A DNA stretch of 64,000 nucleotides from Posidoniimonas polymericola (GCF_007859935.1 NZ_SJPO01000008.1:1-64000); one strand, 5' to 3'; shown: positions 8,391 to 20,935, counted from the first letter of the stretch. The notes: generated by a model from the letters alone, not told the origin. A program made the numbers and translations.

Positions 8391-11300
8391 CTACGCGATC
8401 GCCTCTTCCTCCTGCTTGGCCTTCATCTCTTCTAGCACCCGCTTGTAGTCGGTTGGCATGACCTTGACGAACTGCGGGAGGGTCTCGTCCCAGCGGTCGA
8501 GCAGGTCGGCCGCGCGGGCCGAGTCGGTGTGCTTGTGGTGCGCGGTGACCAGCTCCTTGAGCTCCTGGATGTCCTCGCCGGCCTCGACCTTCTCGAGCTC
8601 GACCATGCCCATGTTGCAGTTGCCGAGCAGCTCGTTCTCGGGGTCCCAGACGTAGGCGACGCCGCCGGACATGCCGGCCGCGAAGTTTCGGCCGGTGGCC
8701 CCCAGGATCACGACGCGGCCGCCGGTCATGTACTCGCAGCCGTGGTCGCCCACGCCCTCGATCACCGCCCGGGCGCCGGAGTTACGCACGCAGAACCGCT
8801 CGGCGGCGCGGCCGCGGAGGAACGCCTCGCCGCGGGTGGCGCCGTACAGGCAGACGTTGCCGACGATGATCTGCTCCTCGGCCTTGAAGCCGGATTGCTT
8901 CGGCGGGTAGACGATCACCCGGCCGCCGGACAGGCCCTTGCCGACGTAGTCGTTGGCGTCGCCCTCGAGCTCGAGGGTCACACCGTGGGCGAGGAACGCG
9001 CCGAGGCTCTGACCGGCGTGCCCCTCAAACTTGAAGTGGATGGTGTCGTCCGGCAGGCCCTCCTCGCCCCACTTCTTGGCGATCTCGTTCGACAGGATCG
9101 TGCCGACCGTGCGGTTGGTGTTGACGATCTTAACGGTCTCGCGGACCGGCTTGGCGTCCTCGATCGCCGGCTTGGCGAGGTCGAGCAGCCGGGTGATGTC
9201 GAGCGACTGGTCGAGCCCGTGGTCCTGCTCCATGGTGCAGTACATCGGCGCGTCGGGACGCGCCGGCTTGGCGGGCGCGAGCAGCTTGGACAGGTCCAGG
9301 CCGTCGGACTTCCAGTGGCGGATCGCCTTGGAGACGTCCAGCATGTCGACCCGGCCGACCATCTCCTCGATGGTGCGGAAGCCGAGCTCGGCCATCAGCT
9401 CGCGGGCCTCTTCGGCGACCATGAACAGGTAGTTCACGACGTGCTCCGGCTTGCCGCGGAACTTGGCCCGCAGGTCCGGGTCCTGGGTGGCGATGCCCAC
9501 CGGGCAGGTGTTGAGGTGGCACTTCCGCATCATGATGCAGCCGAGCGTGATCAGCGGGGCGGTCGAGAAGCCGAACTCCTCGGCGCCCAAGAACGCGGCG
9601 ATCACGACGTCGCGGCCGGTTTTGAGGCCGCCATCGGTCTGCAGCACGACGCGGCTCCGCAGGTCGTTAAGCACGAGGGTCTGGTGGGTCTCGGCGATGC
9701 CGAGCTCCCACGGCAGGCCGGCGTGCTTGATGCTGGTCAGCGGCGAGGCGCCCGTGCCGCCACCGTCGCCGGAGATCAGGATGTGGTCCGCGTAGCCCTT
9801 GGCCACGCCGCTGGCGACCGTCCCCACGCCGACCTCGCTGACCAGCTTGACGCTGATGCGCGCCGCGCGGTTGGCGTTCTTCAGGTCGTGGATCAGCTGC
9901 TTGAGGTCCTCGATGGAGTAGATGTCGTGGTGCGGCGGCGGGCTGATCAGGCCGACGCCCGGCGTCGAGTAGCGGATGCGGGCGATGTTGTCGTCGACCT
10001 TGCGGCCGGGGAGCTCGCCCCCCTCGCCCGGCTTGGCGCCCTGGCTGATCTTGATCTGGATCTCGTCGGCGTTGGTCAGGTAGCTGATCGTGACGCCGAA
10101 CCGACCCGAGGCGACCTGCTTGATGGCGGAGCGGCGGGAGTCGCCGTTGGGCTCGGGGGTCCAGCGGACCGGGTCCTCGCCCCCCTCGCCAGTGTTGCTC
10201 TTGCCCCCCAGGCGGTTCATCGCGATCGCGAGCGACTCGTGGGCCTCGGCCGAGATCGAGCCGAAGGACATCGCGCCGGTGCAGAACCGCTTGACGATCT
10301 CGGCGACCGGCATGACCTCCTCGACGGGGATCGGGCCGCCGTTGGCCTGCTGCTTGAACTCCATCAGGCCGCGGAGCTGGCAGCGGGTGCGGGCGTCGTT
10401 GTTGATGTGGTCGGCGAAGCGAGCGTAGGACTCGCGGCTGTTGGTGCGGGCCGCGACCTGGATGTCCGCAATCGAGGCCGGGTCCCACATGTGGCGTTCG
10501 CCCTCGGCGCGCCAGTGGTACTCGCCCGGGTTGGGCAGCACCGGCACGTTCTTGGCCTTGTTGGCCGGGTAGCCGATGGCGTGGCGGCGGAGGGCCTCCT
10601 CCGCCAGCTCGTCGAAGCCGACGCCCTGCACGCGGCTGGCGGTGCCGGCGAAGCAGACGTCGATCACCTCGTCCCGCAGGCCGAGGGCCTCGAAGATCTG
10701 CGCGCCCTTGTAGCTCTGCAGGGTCGAGATGCCCATCTTGGCCATCACCTTCAGCATGCCCTTGGCGATGCCGCGGCGGTACTGGGCGACCAGCTCGTGG
10801 TCGGCGGCGGTGACCGGGTCGATCACCTCGCCGTCGGACTCGGCGGCCGGGTGCGAGGACCCCTCGCCCGACTCGTCGCCGGCGATCGCCTCCTCGCCGG
10901 TGTCGAGGGCTCCGTCGCGACGGGCCCGCCAGAGCGCCTCGAAGGCGAGGTACGGGTTGATGGCGTCGGCGCCGTAGCCGATCAGCAGGCAGTGGTGGTG
11001 CACCTCGCGGGCCTCGCCGGTCTCGAGGACCAGGCCGATGCGGGTCCGCTTCGACACCCGCACCAGGTGGTGGTGCACGGCCCCGATCGCCAGCAGGGCG
11101 CTGAGCGGCACGCGGTCGGGCGAGGTCGCGCGGTCCGACAGCACGACGATCGAGAAGCCGTCGTCGATGGCCTGCTCGGCCTCCTGGCAGACGCGCTCGA
11201 TCGCGGCCCGCAGCCCGGGCTTGCCCTCGGAGCGGGCCCAGGTGATGTCGATGGTCTTGGTCTTCCAACCCGCGGTCACGCCGGCGCCCTTGGAGCCCAT

Positions 11301-13064
11301 GTGCTTGATCGCGGCGAGCTGCTCGTTGCTGAGGATCGGGTGCGGCACGCGCAGTCGGTTGGCGTGGGCCTCGGTGGTCTCGAGCAGGTTCTGCTCGGGT
11401 CCGATGTAGCACTCCAGCGACATGATCACCTCCTCGCGGATCGAGTCGATCGCGGGGTTGGTGACCTGGGCGAACAGCTGCTTGAAGTAGTCGTACAGCA
11501 TCCGCGGCTTGTCGCTGAGCACCGCCAGGCAGCTGTCGTTGCCCATCGAGCCGATCGGGTCCTTGCCGGCCGCGATTAGCGGCAGCAGCATGAACCGCAG
11601 GGTCTCGACCGTGTAGCCGAAAGCCTGCAGCCGCTGCAGCAGCGTGGTGACGTTGAAGCCGTGCGACTCGTTTTCCGGGTGCAGGTCGTTGAGGTCGATC
11701 CGCTGGTTGCGGAGCCACTCGCCGTACGGGCGGCGGGTCGCCAGGTCCTGCTTGAGCTCGGCGTCGGGGATCAGGCGGCCCTGCTCGAAGTCGACCAGGA
11801 ACATGCGCCCCGGCTGCAGGCGGCCCTTCTCCTTGACGTTCTTGGGGTCGATGTCCACGACGCCCACCTCGCTCGCCATGATGACGCGGTCGTCGTGCGT
11901 GACGTAGTAGCGGCTGGGGCGGAGGCCGTTACGGTCGAGCGTGGCGCCGATGTACTTGCCGTCGGTGAAGCCGATGCACGCGGGGCCGTCCCACGGCTCC
12001 ATCAGGGCCGAGTGGTACTCGTAGAACGCCCGCTTGGCCTCGGACATGGTGTCGTGGTTCTGCCAGGCCTCGGGGACCATCATCATGACGGCCTCCTGCA
12101 GGGTGCGGCCGTTCATTAGCAAGAACTCGAGCACGTTGTCGAAGGTGCCGGAGTCGCTGCAGTCCGGCTCCACGACCGGGAACAGGTCCTGCAGGTCGTC
12201 GCCGAAGACCCCGCTCTCGACCACGCCCTGGCGGGCGAACATCCAGTTCTTGTTGCCGCGGAGGGTATTGATCTCGCCGTTGTGGCTCATGCTCCGCAGC
12301 GGCTGCGCCCGGTCCCACGAGGGGAACGTGTTGGTTGCGAACCGCGAGTGCACCATCGCCAGGTGGCTGGTGTAGTCCGGGTCCTTCAGGTCGGGGTAGT
12401 ACTGGAAGAGCTGCTCGGTGGTCAGCATGCCCTTGTAGATGATCAGCTTGCTGGAGAGCGAGCAGATGTAGAACATCTTGGACTGCTGCAGCGAGTCGTC
12501 CGCGCGGAGCTGGTTGCTGGCCCGCTTGCGGATCAGGTAGATCTGCCGCTCGAACTCGGCGCTGTCGACCCCCTCGGCGGCGGCCACGACCAGCTGCTCT
12601 ACGACCGGTTCGGCCGCGGCGGCGGTGGGGCCGAGGTCGGCCGTGGCCGACTCGGTCGGGACGTTGCGCCAGCCGACCAGCGTCTGGCCCTGGTCGGCGA
12701 CGATCTTCTCAACCGCTTGCTTGCAGCGGGCCCGCTCGTCCTCGAGCTGCGGCAGGAACACGTTGCCGACCGAAAACTTGCCGGGCTCGGGGAGCTCAAC
12801 CCCCAGGTCCGCCTTCACGACCTTCTGCAGGAACTCGTGCGGCAGGGCGGTCATGATGCCGGCCCCGTCGCCCGTGTTCGGCTCGCAGCCGCAGGCGCCG
12901 CGGTGGTCCATGCGGCGCAGCAGGTCCTCGGAGTCGACCACGATCTGGTGGCTCCGCTCGCCCTTGATGTGCGCGATAAAACCAACGCCGCACGCGTCGT
13001 GCTCATTCTGAGGGTCGTAGAGTCCCTGGGCGGCTGGCAGAGTGTGGTTCGGGCGTTGGTTCAT
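8391..13064 (-). CDS. gltB: Glutamate synthase large subunit
   Basis: A 1557-residue alpha subunit, the full length expected. The N-terminal nucleophile amidotransferase domain begins with DACGVGF; Cys25 should become the mature N-terminal nucleophile after removal of a 24-residue propeptide. The FMN/synthase domain contains the 3Fe-4S cysteines in [12 protein letters not shown]. The C-terminal GXGXG beta-helix is visible as repeated Gly motifs ([28 protein letters not shown]). It converts glutamine plus 2-oxoglutarate to two glutamates. The LysR gene lies 74 nt upstream on the same strand and is a plausible regulator. Confidence 0.98.
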   Translation of the reverse strand: MNQRPNHTLPAAQGLYDPQNEHDACGVGFIAHIKGERSHQIVVDSEDLLRRMDHRGACGCEPNTGDGAGIMTALPHEFLQKVVKADLGVELPEPGKFSVGNVFLPQLEDERARCKQAVEKIVADQGQTLVGWRNVPTESATADLGPTAAAAEPVVEQLVVAAAEGVDSAEFERQIYLIRKRASNQLRADDSLQQSKMFYICSLSSKLIIYKGMLTTEQLFQYYPDLKDPDYTSHLAMVHSRFATNTFPSWDRAQPLRSMSHNGEINTLRGNKNWMFARQGVVESGVFGDDLQDLFPVVEPDCSDSGTFDNVLEFLLMNGRTLQEAVMMMVPEAWQNHDTMSEAKRAFYEYHSALMEPWDGPACIGFTDGKYIGATLDRNGLRPSRYYVTHDDRVIMASEVGVVDIDPKNVKEKGRLQPGRMFLVDFEQGRLIPDAELKQDLATRRPYGEWLRNQRIDLNDLHPENESHGFNVTTLLQRLQAFGYTVETLRFMLLPLIAAGKDPIGSMGNDSCLAVLSDKPRMLYDYFKQLFAQVTNPAIDSIREEVIMSLECYIGPEQNLLETTEAHANRLRVPHPILSNEQLAAIKHMGSKGAGVTAGWKTKTIDITWARSEGKPGLRAAIERVCQEAEQAIDDGFSIVVLSDRATSPDRVPLSALLAIGAVHHHLVRVSKRTRIGLVLETGEAREVHHHCLLIGYGADAINPYLAFEALWRARRDGALDTGEEAIAGDESGEGSSHPAAESDGEVIDPVTAADHELVAQYRRGIAKGMLKVMAKMGISTLQSYKGAQIFEALGLRDEVIDVCFAGTASRVQGVGFDELAEEALRRHAIGYPANKAKNVPVLPNPGEYHWRAEGERHMWDPASIADIQVAARTNSRESYARFADHINNDARTRCQLRGLMEFKQQANGGPIPVEEVMPVAEIVKRFCTGAMSFGSISAEAHESLAIAMNRLGGKSNTGEGGEDPVRWTPEPNGDSRRSAIKQVASGRFGVTISYLTNADEIQIKISQGAKPGEGGELPGRKVDDNIARIRYSTPGVGLISPPPHHDIYSIEDLKQLIHDLKNANRAARISVKLVSEVGVGTVASGVAKGYADHILISGDGGGTGASPLTSIKHAGLPWELGIAETHQTLVLNDLRSRVVLQTDGGLKTGRDVVIAAFLGAEEFGFSTAPLITLGCIMMRKCHLNTCPVGIATQDPDLRAKFRGKPEHVVNYLFMVAEEARELMAELGFRTIEEMVGRVDMLDVSKAIRHWKSDGLDLSKLLAPAKPARPDAPMYCTMEQDHGLDQSLDITRLLDLAKPAIEDAKPVRETVKIVNTNRTVGTILSNEIAKKWGEEGLPDDTIHFKFEGHAGQSLGAFLAHGVTLELEGDANDYVGKGLSGGRVIVYPPKQSGFKAEEQIIVGNVCLYGATRGEAFLRGRAAERFCVRNSGARAVIEGVGDHGCEYMTGGRVVILGATGRNFAAGMSGGVAYVWDPENELLGNCNMGMVELEKVEAGEDIQELKELVTAHHKHTDSARAADLLDRWDETLPQFVKVMPTDYKRVLEEMKAKQEEEAIA

Positions 13065-13138
13065 GTTCGGTTGCGGTAGAAGGATAATGGCTGCTTGCGT
13101 GGCCGGCTGGTCCCGTCGGGCTGATCGCCGGGCGGGGC

Positions 13139-14098
13139 CTAGGCGGTCACCACGCGTTTGCTCGCCGGGCCGCTGGCTCCGCCGGTCGCCGGGCCCGACG
13201 ACGGGTCGTCGACGTCCGCGGCGTGGGAGTGCAGCAGCTCGATGAATCGCTCGGCCGTGTCGCTGAGCGCCTCGTCGCGGCGGTGGAGGATCCCCAGCGG
13301 GCGGGAGAGTTCAAATCCGGCGAGCGGTATCTTGATGAGGGTCCCGGCCGCCGTCTCGCGGGCGAGCGTCGGCTCGGGGAGCAGGGCGTAGCCGTCGCCG
13401 ATCGTGACGGCCAGCTTGATCGTTTCGATGTTGTCGAACTCGCAGGCGACGCGGGTCTCGACCCGCTGACGGGAGAGCTCGCGGTCGATGGCGTCGCGGA
13501 TCTTGAGGCCCCGCTGGAAGGCGATCATGTCGTGCTCGGCGAGCGCCTCGGCCGGCGCCGACGACAGGCCGGCCAACGGGTGGGTCGGCGCGACCGCCAG
13601 CACCAGCGACTCGTCCCGCCAGGGGATCACCCCCAGCCGCCGCGAACGCTCGGGGAAGCTCACGATGCCAAGGTCCGACTGCTCCGATTCGACCGCGTCG
13701 TACACGTCGTCCGGGTGCAGGTAGTCCAGGCGGATGCGGGCCTTGGGGTGCTTCGCCAGGAACTCCCGCTGGAATTGGCTCATGTGAGCCAGGCCGACCG
13801 AGTAGATCGAGGCGATCGACAACCGCGACGCGACGTCCTCGTGCAGGCTGCGGACCTCGTGCTCGAGGTCGTCGTAGCGGCGGACCAGCTTGGTGCAGCC
13901 CTCGTAGTACTTGGAGCCCTCGGGGGTCAGCGTGAAGGGCCGCTTCGACCGGTCGATCAGCTGCACGCCGAGCCGCTCCTCCAGCTGGTGCACCAGCTGG
14001 CTCGCGCTCGACTGCGAAACGCCGTTCTCCTCCGCAGCCTTCGAGAAGCTACGCAGCTGAACGATGTCGCAGTAGACCTTCAGCGATCGGATCTGCAT
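13139..14098 (-). CDS. LysR family transcriptional regulator
   Basis: A 319-residue protein with an N-terminal winged helix-turn-helix (residues 3-60: [20 protein letters not shown], then [20 protein letters not shown]) and a C-terminal periplasmic-binding-like effector domain (about 90-295). It reads toward gltB with 74 nt between them, so it may be a GltC-like activator of glutamate synthase or a CysB-like regulator. The effector is unknown. LysR genes are more often divergent from their targets, so the same-strand arrangement makes this link tentative. Confidence 0.9.
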   Translation of the reverse strand: MQIRSLKVYCDIVQLRSFSKAAEENGVSQSSASQLVHQLEERLGVQLIDRSKRPFTLTPEGSKYYEGCTKLVRRYDDLEHEVRSLHEDVASRLSIASIYSVGLAHMSQFQREFLAKHPKARIRLDYLHPDDVYDAVESEQSDLGIVSFPERSRRLGVIPWRDESLVLAVAPTHPLAGLSSAPAEALAEHDMIAFQRGLKIRDAIDRELSRQRVETRVACEFDNIETIKLAVTIGDGYALLPEPTLARETAAGTLIKIPLAGFELSRPLGILHRRDEALSDTAERFIELLHSHAADVDDPSSGPATGGASGPASKRVVTA

Positions 14099-14345
14099 GG
14101 GCCGGGGCTGGCGGGGGGCAAACGGGGGTGTGCGTAAACGCGGGTCATCTCGTGCGCCGATCAGAGATTATGACCGGCACACGGCGTCTGGAGGCCGCGT
14201 GACGCCCAGCAGGATCGTGCTGGGTGATGCCAGGGCGGCGCACCATTTCGAAACGCGATATTAGCCTACGGACGCCCCGGCTTGGCGTCAACCAGCCAGG
14301 TCCCCAAATTGCCCCCCGGCCCCAGCGGACGGCCCGCCGGAACCC

Positions 14346-15518
<1,173 letters not shown>

Positions 15519-15645
15519 GACAGGTTGCTCCTGCTTCTAAGTTCTGTTCCGATAGGGCGTCGGGCTTCGCCGACACGTGGCCATCACCTCTGTACGAGCC
15601 GCACAGCATAACAGTTCCAACGCAAGGGCTAAACCTTGCCAGCAC

Positions 15646-16329
15646 ATGCCCCGCCGACGTCCCAAGACCAAACCCTCACCCGCTGGCAAAAAACCCGCTG
15701 ACGGGGACGGCACGCCCGAACCGCTCCGCATCATCGGCGGCCGGTACCGCGGCAGCAAGCTCTCGTACGAGCCCCTCACGCACGACGGCGCCACGGTAAC
15801 CCGGCCGATGAAACACCGCGTCCGCGAGGCGATCTTCAACCTGATCGGCATGCGGGCCGAGGGGAAGCACGCGATCGACCTGTTCGCTGGCACCGGCGCC
15901 CTGGCCCTTGAGGCACTCAGCCGCGGCGCCAAGCGGGCGACCCTGATCGAGCGCCACATCCCCACCGCCGAGATCGTCCGAGCTAACGTCGAGGCGCTCG
16001 GCGTCGAGGAGGTCTGCGAGGTCAAGACCACCAACGCGTTCCTGTGGATCAAACGCGACCTGCCGGCGTTTGCGACCGAGCTGCCGTGGCTGGTGTTCGT
16101 CAGCCCGCCCTACAGCTTCTTTGTCGAACGCCACGACGAGATGCTTGGTATGATCAACACCCTGGCGGACGCGGCGCCGGCGGGCAGCCTGCTGGTGGTC
16201 GAGTCGGACGAGCGGTTCGACTTCGCCCCGCTCCCGGGTGGCGTCCGCCTGGAACGCGGCGACCCGGGCTGGGACGTCCGCACGTACGCGCCAGCGGTGG
16301 TCGGCGTGCTCGAGGTAGAGCCCGCCTAG
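15646..16329 (+). CDS. rsmD: 16S rRNA (guanine966-N2)-methyltransferase RsmD family
   Basis: A 227-residue Rossmann methyltransferase. Typical RsmD features are LRIIGGRYRGSKL at the start of the fold, TRPMKHRVREAIFNLI, and the SAM-binding DLFAGTGALALEALSRGA. The catalytic motif IV, usually DPPY or DPPF, reads SPPY (Ser153), which is unusual. The start at ATG 15646 is chosen because it gives a basic leader of normal length; a longer start at 15577 would overlap the promoter region. It probably methylates 16S rRNA, with the motif IV change as the caveat. Confidence 0.85.
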   Translation: MPRRRPKTKPSPAGKKPADGDGTPEPLRIIGGRYRGSKLSYEPLTHDGATVTRPMKHRVREAIFNLIGMRAEGKHAIDLFAGTGALALEALSRGAKRATLIERHIPTAEIVRANVEALGVEEVCEVKTTNAFLWIKRDLPAFATELPWLVFVSPPYSFFVERHDEMLGMINTLADAAPAGSLLVVESDERFDFAPLPGGVRLERGDPGWDVRTYAPAVVGVLEVEPA

Positions 16330-16386
16330 CGGTGCGTCGCCCGACTTTCCCCCCTCTTCAAACCTTCTGCTCTGAACGAGGCAACT

Positions 16387-17316
16387 ATGCACCTCCGTTA
16401 TGCCCTGTTGTTGACCGCGGCGTTGCTGACTCCCATGACCAATGCCCACGCCCAGCCCGACGCCGACCACAAGTACGATGTACCCCTCCTGCAAGGGGAC
16501 AGCGGTTTTGAGGAGCAACGGGTTGTCAGGGGCGAGCCGCCCCGGCAGGACATCTGGGTAGGGAAGTCGCCCAACTCGTCGCTCCGCGTGTTCGTCCCGG
16601 CCGAGGGCCAGCCCACTGCGGCGGTCGTGATCTGCCCCGGCGGCGGCTACGCGGGCCTGTCGTATGTCAAGGAAGGCGTCTGGGTCGCGAAGTGGTTCCG
16701 CGAGCGCGGCGTCGCGGCGGGCGTGCTTACCTACCGCACCGGCGGCGGGGGCAACCAGCACCCGGCGCCGCTCAGCGACGCCCAGGCGGCGCTGCAGCAC
16801 ATGCGGCAGCAGGCGGGCGAGCTCGGCTACCCGGCCGACAAGGTCGGCGTGATGGGCTTCTCGGCCGGCGGGCACCTGGCCGCGACCGCCTCGATGCAGT
16901 TCGCGACCGGCTCGCCGAATTCCGACGACGAAGCGGTCACCAGCCGGCCCGACTTCTCGGTGCTCGGCTACCCGGTCATCACCATGGGCGACGCCACCCA
17001 CAGCGGCTCGCGCAACAACCTGCTGGGGCAGGTCTCTGACGAGGAGGCGGCGAAGATGTCGGCCGACCTAAACGTCACCGACCAGACGCCCCCCACGTTC
17101 ATCTTCCACGCCCAAGACGACGGCGGCGTGCCGGTCGAGAACGCCCTGCTCTACTTCCGCGCCTGCACCGCGCACGGCGTGCCGGCCGAGATGCACCTCT
17201 TCGAACGTGGCGGCCACGGCTTCGGCATGTGGCGTGACAACGAGCCGGTGTCTGCCTGGCCCGAGCTGCTCGAGGCCTGGATGGTGAGCCGCGATCTGAT
17301 GGGCAAGCAGGATTGA
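16387..17316 (+). CDS. Exported alpha/beta hydrolase (acetylxylan-esterase/BD-FAE-like)
   Basis: A 309-residue secreted esterase with a signal peptide ending near ANA-HAQ. The oxyanion segment is CPGGGYAGLS; the nucleophile elbow is GFSAGGH; the acid is within HAQDDGGVPVENA; and the catalytic His is in RGGHGFGMW. This pattern matches the carbohydrate-esterase-like hydrolases common in planctomycetes, which remove acetyl or feruloyl groups from plant or algal polysaccharides. The exact substrate is unknown. It is 57 nt downstream of rsmD on the same strand. Confidence 0.88.
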   Translation: MHLRYALLLTAALLTPMTNAHAQPDADHKYDVPLLQGDSGFEEQRVVRGEPPRQDIWVGKSPNSSLRVFVPAEGQPTAAVVICPGGGYAGLSYVKEGVWVAKWFRERGVAAGVLTYRTGGGGNQHPAPLSDAQAALQHMRQQAGELGYPADKVGVMGFSAGGHLAATASMQFATGSPNSDDEAVTSRPDFSVLGYPVITMGDATHSGSRNNLLGQVSDEEAAKMSADLNVTDQTPPTFIFHAQDDGGVPVENALLYFRACTAHGVPAEMHLFERGGHGFGMWRDNEPVSAWPELLEAWMVSRDLMGKQD

Positions 17317-17363
17317 GGTCCGCCATCGTGTGTCCCTCCCCCAGTGGGGGCGGGTATTCGCAC

Positions 17364-19130
17364 TCAAGCCTCGACCTCGTTGTACAGCTCCAGCCACTCC
17401 TCCTCGAGCGTTTCTAGCTCGCCGGAAATTGTGTTGATCTGTTCTTGCAGTTCGGACGCCCGCTTGGCCTCGGTGGCGGTGAGCAGCTGCTCGCTGATCG
17501 ACTTCTTCTCGTCGTCGAGCTTGGCGATCTTGCGTTCGAGGCTCTTGAGCTTCTTCTGCGCGTCGCGCTCGCTGCGGCCGCGGGACTTGCCGCCGCCGGA
17601 CTGGTCCTCGTCGGGGTGGCGGGCCGCCTCGTCGCGGAGGCCCTGGTCGATCTCCTGCTGCACGCGGTAGACGTAGTCGTCGTAGCTCGAGGGGTAGCTC
17701 ACCACGCGGCCGCCGCCGACCTCCACCACGTCGGTCGCCGTGCGGCGCATGAAGTGGCGGTCGTGGCTCGTGAAGATCACCGTTCCCTGGTATCGCTTGA
17801 GCGCCTCGCCGAGGGCCTCGATCGTCTCGACGTCGAGGTGGTTGCCGGGCTCGTCGAGCACCAGCACATTGTGTTGCTCGAGCAGCAGCCCGGCGAGCAC
17901 GAGCCGGGCCCGCTCGCCGCCGCTGAGCACCTGGATCTTCTTTTCCGCCAGTTCGCCCGAGAACAGGAAGCTGCCCGCGACGCTCTTGATCTGCAGCGTG
18001 TTGGTGCCGGGCGCGGCCTGGTACTCGAGGTACTCGAGCACCGTTTGCTTGGGGTCGAGCGTCGTGTAGACGTGCTGGGCGTAGACGCCCAACTGGCAGC
18101 CGTAGCCCCACTTGAGTTCGCCGTCCTTGGGTTTGAGCGACTCGCACAGCGTCCGCAGGAAGGTGGTCTTGCCTTGGCCGTTGTCGCCGACGAGGCCGGT
18201 TCGGGTGCCGTGCTCGATCTCCAGCCGGATGTCGTCGGCGACCGTGCGGTCGTCGTAGCCGATCGCCAGGTCTTCGACCCGCACCGCCGGCCCCTTGCGG
18301 GGCTCGACCTGGGGGAAGCTGAAGTGGACCTTGGCCTCCTCGCCGGCCACCTCGATCATCTCCAGCCGCTCGAGCTGCTTCGCCTTGCTGCGGGCCTGAC
18401 TGGCCGTGTTGGCGTTGGCGCGGTTCTCGTTAATAAACCTCTCGAGCTGCTTACGCTTGGTCGCCGTGGCGGCGTTCTTGCGCTCGTCGTGCTCGCGGCG
18501 TTCCTCCAGGTTCTGCAGATAGCTGTCGACATCGCCCGGGAACATGGTGAGGTCGCCGCGGGAGAGCTCGAGCGTGTGGGTGCAGGTCTGGTTGAGGAAC
18601 GCCCGGTCGTGCGAAACCACCAGCACGCCCGCCTTGAAGTCGCGGAGGAAGTGCTCCAGCAGCATCTGGGTGCGGAGGTCGAGGAAGTTGGTGGGCTCGT
18701 CGAGGACCAGCAGGTTGGGGTCGTGCAGCAGCAGGGCGGCCAGCTTGACGCGGGTCTGCCAGCCGCCGGAGAGCTCGCGGACCGGGCGGCCGGTCATGTC
18801 GTCCGAGAGGGCGAACCGCCACGCCACCTGCCCGCACCGCCAGTCGGGATGGCCGCTGTCGCGCATCAGGAAGTCCATGACGGTCTCGCCGTCGTGGAAG
18901 GGGTCGTGCTGCCGCAGGTAGCCGAGCCGCAGCTTCTTGCTCTGGACGACCTCGCCAGAGTCGAGCTCTTCTTCGCCGAGCAGGATACGGCAGAGGGTCG
19001 ACTTGCCGGCGCCGTTGCGGCCGATCAGGCCGACCTTCTGATCGTCGGCCAGCGCGCAGGTGGCGCCGTCGAGCAGGACCTGGTGGCCGTAGCGTTTGTG
19101 GGCGTCTTGGAGCGAGAGGACGACTGGCAT
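17364..19130 (-). CDS. ABC-F family ATPase (Uup/EttA-type)
   Basis: A 588-residue protein with two ABC domains and no membrane segments. Domain 1 has Walker A GRNGAGKST, signature LSGGWQ and Walker B LLVLDEPTNFLD. Domain 2 has GDNGQGKTT, LSGGERAR and VLVLDEPGNHLD. A charged linker (about residues 240-300) joins them, and the last ~65 residues form a coiled coil as in Uup. ABC-F proteins act on the ribosome in translation or rescue. ATG 19130 (MPVVLSLQD) is used, since the longer upstream frame has no family similarity. Confidence 0.93.
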   Translation of the reverse strand: MPVVLSLQDAHKRYGHQVLLDGATCALADDQKVGLIGRNGAGKSTLCRILLGEEELDSGEVVQSKKLRLGYLRQHDPFHDGETVMDFLMRDSGHPDWRCGQVAWRFALSDDMTGRPVRELSGGWQTRVKLAALLLHDPNLLVLDEPTNFLDLRTQMLLEHFLRDFKAGVLVVSHDRAFLNQTCTHTLELSRGDLTMFPGDVDSYLQNLEERREHDERKNAATATKRKQLERFINENRANANTASQARSKAKQLERLEMIEVAGEEAKVHFSFPQVEPRKGPAVRVEDLAIGYDDRTVADDIRLEIEHGTRTGLVGDNGQGKTTFLRTLCESLKPKDGELKWGYGCQLGVYAQHVYTTLDPKQTVLEYLEYQAAPGTNTLQIKSVAGSFLFSGELAEKKIQVLSGGERARLVLAGLLLEQHNVLVLDEPGNHLDVETIEALGEALKRYQGTVIFTSHDRHFMRRTATDVVEVGGGRVVSYPSSYDDYVYRVQQEIDQGLRDEAARHPDEDQSGGGKSRGRSERDAQKKLKSLERKIAKLDDEKKSISEQLLTATEAKRASELQEQINTISGELETLEEEWLELYNEVEA

Positions 19131-19180
19131 AGCAGGGGGGAGGGAGGATGGGAGGGGGGGATGGTGCAAGCGTCGAAGGG

Positions 19181-20935
19181 TCATTCCTGCTGGCGAGCTT
19201 CGGCGGTGGACGCCGCCTTCCCCATTCCGCCATCCCCCTTTGAGCAGCTCAACAGCAGCAGTACTACAGTACCGGCTAGGCAGCCCAGCGCGAACCAGTC
19301 GCCGTGGCGGCTGTAGAAGCTTGAGCGGCCGTCGAGCGCCGGGGCGGCGACGATAAAGTCTTCCTGCATCCGACGCGTGAGGTTGCGGACGCGGCCGGAG
19401 CTGTCGACCACCGCGGACAGGCCGGTGTTGGCGGCGATCACCATCGGCGTGCGGTTCTCGACCGCGCGGAACTGGCCGCAAGCGAGGTGCAGGTCGAGCT
19501 CCGAGGCGCCCCAGAACCAGGCGTCGTTGGTGATGTTCACGAGTAGGTCGGGCGCTTTGCCGGCGGCGGTCAGCTCGGCGACCTGCCGGCGGATGACGTG
19601 GGGGATGACGGTCTCGTAGCAGATATTGGGCGCCAGCAGGACGGGGCCGATGGAGGTCTCGAGCGGCATGCTCACCGGCCCGGCGCCCTCGCCCAGCCCG
19701 CCCGACATCGGGGTCAGGAAGTAGAGGCCCGGCATGTTCTCTGCGAACGGGATGTACTCGCCAAACGGCACGCGGTGGGTCTTGTCGTAGAACGCGGTGG
19801 CGTGGCCCTCGTGGTCGACCAGCGCCGCGGTGTTGTAGATCGTTTGGTCGTAGCCGGTCTCGGCCGTGTCGGACTTGGTCAGGTCAAAGCGGTCGACGCC
19901 CAGCAGGAACGCGGCGCCCTGCTCCGCGGCGAGTCCACCGAACCACTCCTCCGCCGCGCGGCCGAACCGCTGGTAGAGCTCTGGCAGCTCGGTGGTCGGC
20001 GTCGGCCGGTTGGCGAGCGTCACGACCGGCGCGCGGAACATGCTCTCCGGCCAGATGAACAGGTCGACCGGCCGGCCCGCCTCGCCGGCCGCCTTAGCCG
20101 CCTGGCGGGTCACGCGGAGCTGCGCGTCGAGGATCCGCTGGTCGCGGCCCTCGCTCGGGTCCCACGTGGCGCGGGTGTCGCCCTGGATGAGCGCCACGGA
20201 CGGCCCGGGCCGGGTGGCGGTGTCGTCGTTGATGCGGACGAACCCGTAGTACAGAACCGCGAGCGCCGTTGCGGCCGTCGTGGCGGCTGCCGCCACGCGG
20301 CGTTGCTGGTGGCTGTTGCGGTCGAGCAGCACGGCGACGCACGCCGCCGACATCATCAGCACGAACGACACGCCGTAGGCGCCGGCCGTGTCGCTGATCT
20401 GGATGACCAGCGGCAGCCTCGCCTGCGTGTGCGAAAGGGCGCCCATCAAGAAGCCGGTAAACAGGTGCGCCTGGACGAACTCGAGCGCCGCCCAGACGAT
20501 CGGCGCAGCGACCCACACCGGGGCGCCGCCGCGATGAACCACCCGGCGGGAGATCAGCACAAACGCCAGCGGGTAGACGCCCAGGTAGCCGGCCAGCAGC
20601 GGCCAGCCGATCGGCGTAAGCGGGTGTGGGTAGCAGATCCAGTAGAGCAAGAGCAGCCAGTACGCGACGCCGCCGAGCCACACCTGGACGCAGCCCCACC
20701 GCGACAGCGGTTCTGGGCGGAGCACCAGAGCAATCCAAGGGGCCGCGGCCGCCCAGCCGAGCAGGCCCCACGGCAGGTTCTCGAGGCCGAACATCCGCGC
20801 CGTGCCGGGCTGGGAGAGCCACACCAGCACGCCGCCGAGCAGCATGACCGCCAGCGGCGAGCGGCGCCACGGCTGCTTGGCTTGCGGAGCGGCGTCGGAG
20901 CGTTCTGCGGGCGATGAGGCGTCGGGCGGCATCAC
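19181..20935 (-). CDS. lnt: Apolipoprotein N-acyltransferase
   Basis: A 584-residue integral membrane enzyme that adds the third acyl chain to lipoproteins. The first ~240 residues contain about seven hydrophobic segments. The nitrilase-like domain carries the catalytic elements: FIWPESM (Glu region), YDKTHRVPFGEYIPF (Lys) and APNICYETVIP (nucleophile Cys). A final hydrophobic segment (ALGCLAGTVVLLLLS) anchors the C-terminus. Presence of lnt fits the many lipoproteins in the window. The start lies 157 nt from the next gene. Confidence 0.94.
   Translation of the reverse strand: MMPPDASSPAERSDAAPQAKQPWRRSPLAVMLLGGVLVWLSQPGTARMFGLENLPWGLLGWAAAAPWIALVLRPEPLSRWGCVQVWLGGVAYWLLLLYWICYPHPLTPIGWPLLAGYLGVYPLAFVLISRRVVHRGGAPVWVAAPIVWAALEFVQAHLFTGFLMGALSHTQARLPLVIQISDTAGAYGVSFVLMMSAACVAVLLDRNSHQQRRVAAAATTAATALAVLYYGFVRINDDTATRPGPSVALIQGDTRATWDPSEGRDQRILDAQLRVTRQAAKAAGEAGRPVDLFIWPESMFRAPVVTLANRPTPTTELPELYQRFGRAAEEWFGGLAAEQGAAFLLGVDRFDLTKSDTAETGYDQTIYNTAALVDHEGHATAFYDKTHRVPFGEYIPFAENMPGLYFLTPMSGGLGEGAGPVSMPLETSIGPVLLAPNICYETVIPHVIRRQVAELTAAGKAPDLLVNITNDAWFWGASELDLHLACGQFRAVENRTPMVIAANTGLSAVVDSSGRVRNLTRRMQEDFIVAAPALDGRSSFYSRHGDWFALGCLAGTVVLLLLSCSKGDGGMGKAASTAEARQQE

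Noticed and set aside
8529-11579. 1016-codon open frame on the plus strand
   Set aside because: It is antisense to gltB, has a Leu/Asp/Val/Gly-rich composition typical of reverse-complement GC-rich coding sequence, and shows no family motif.
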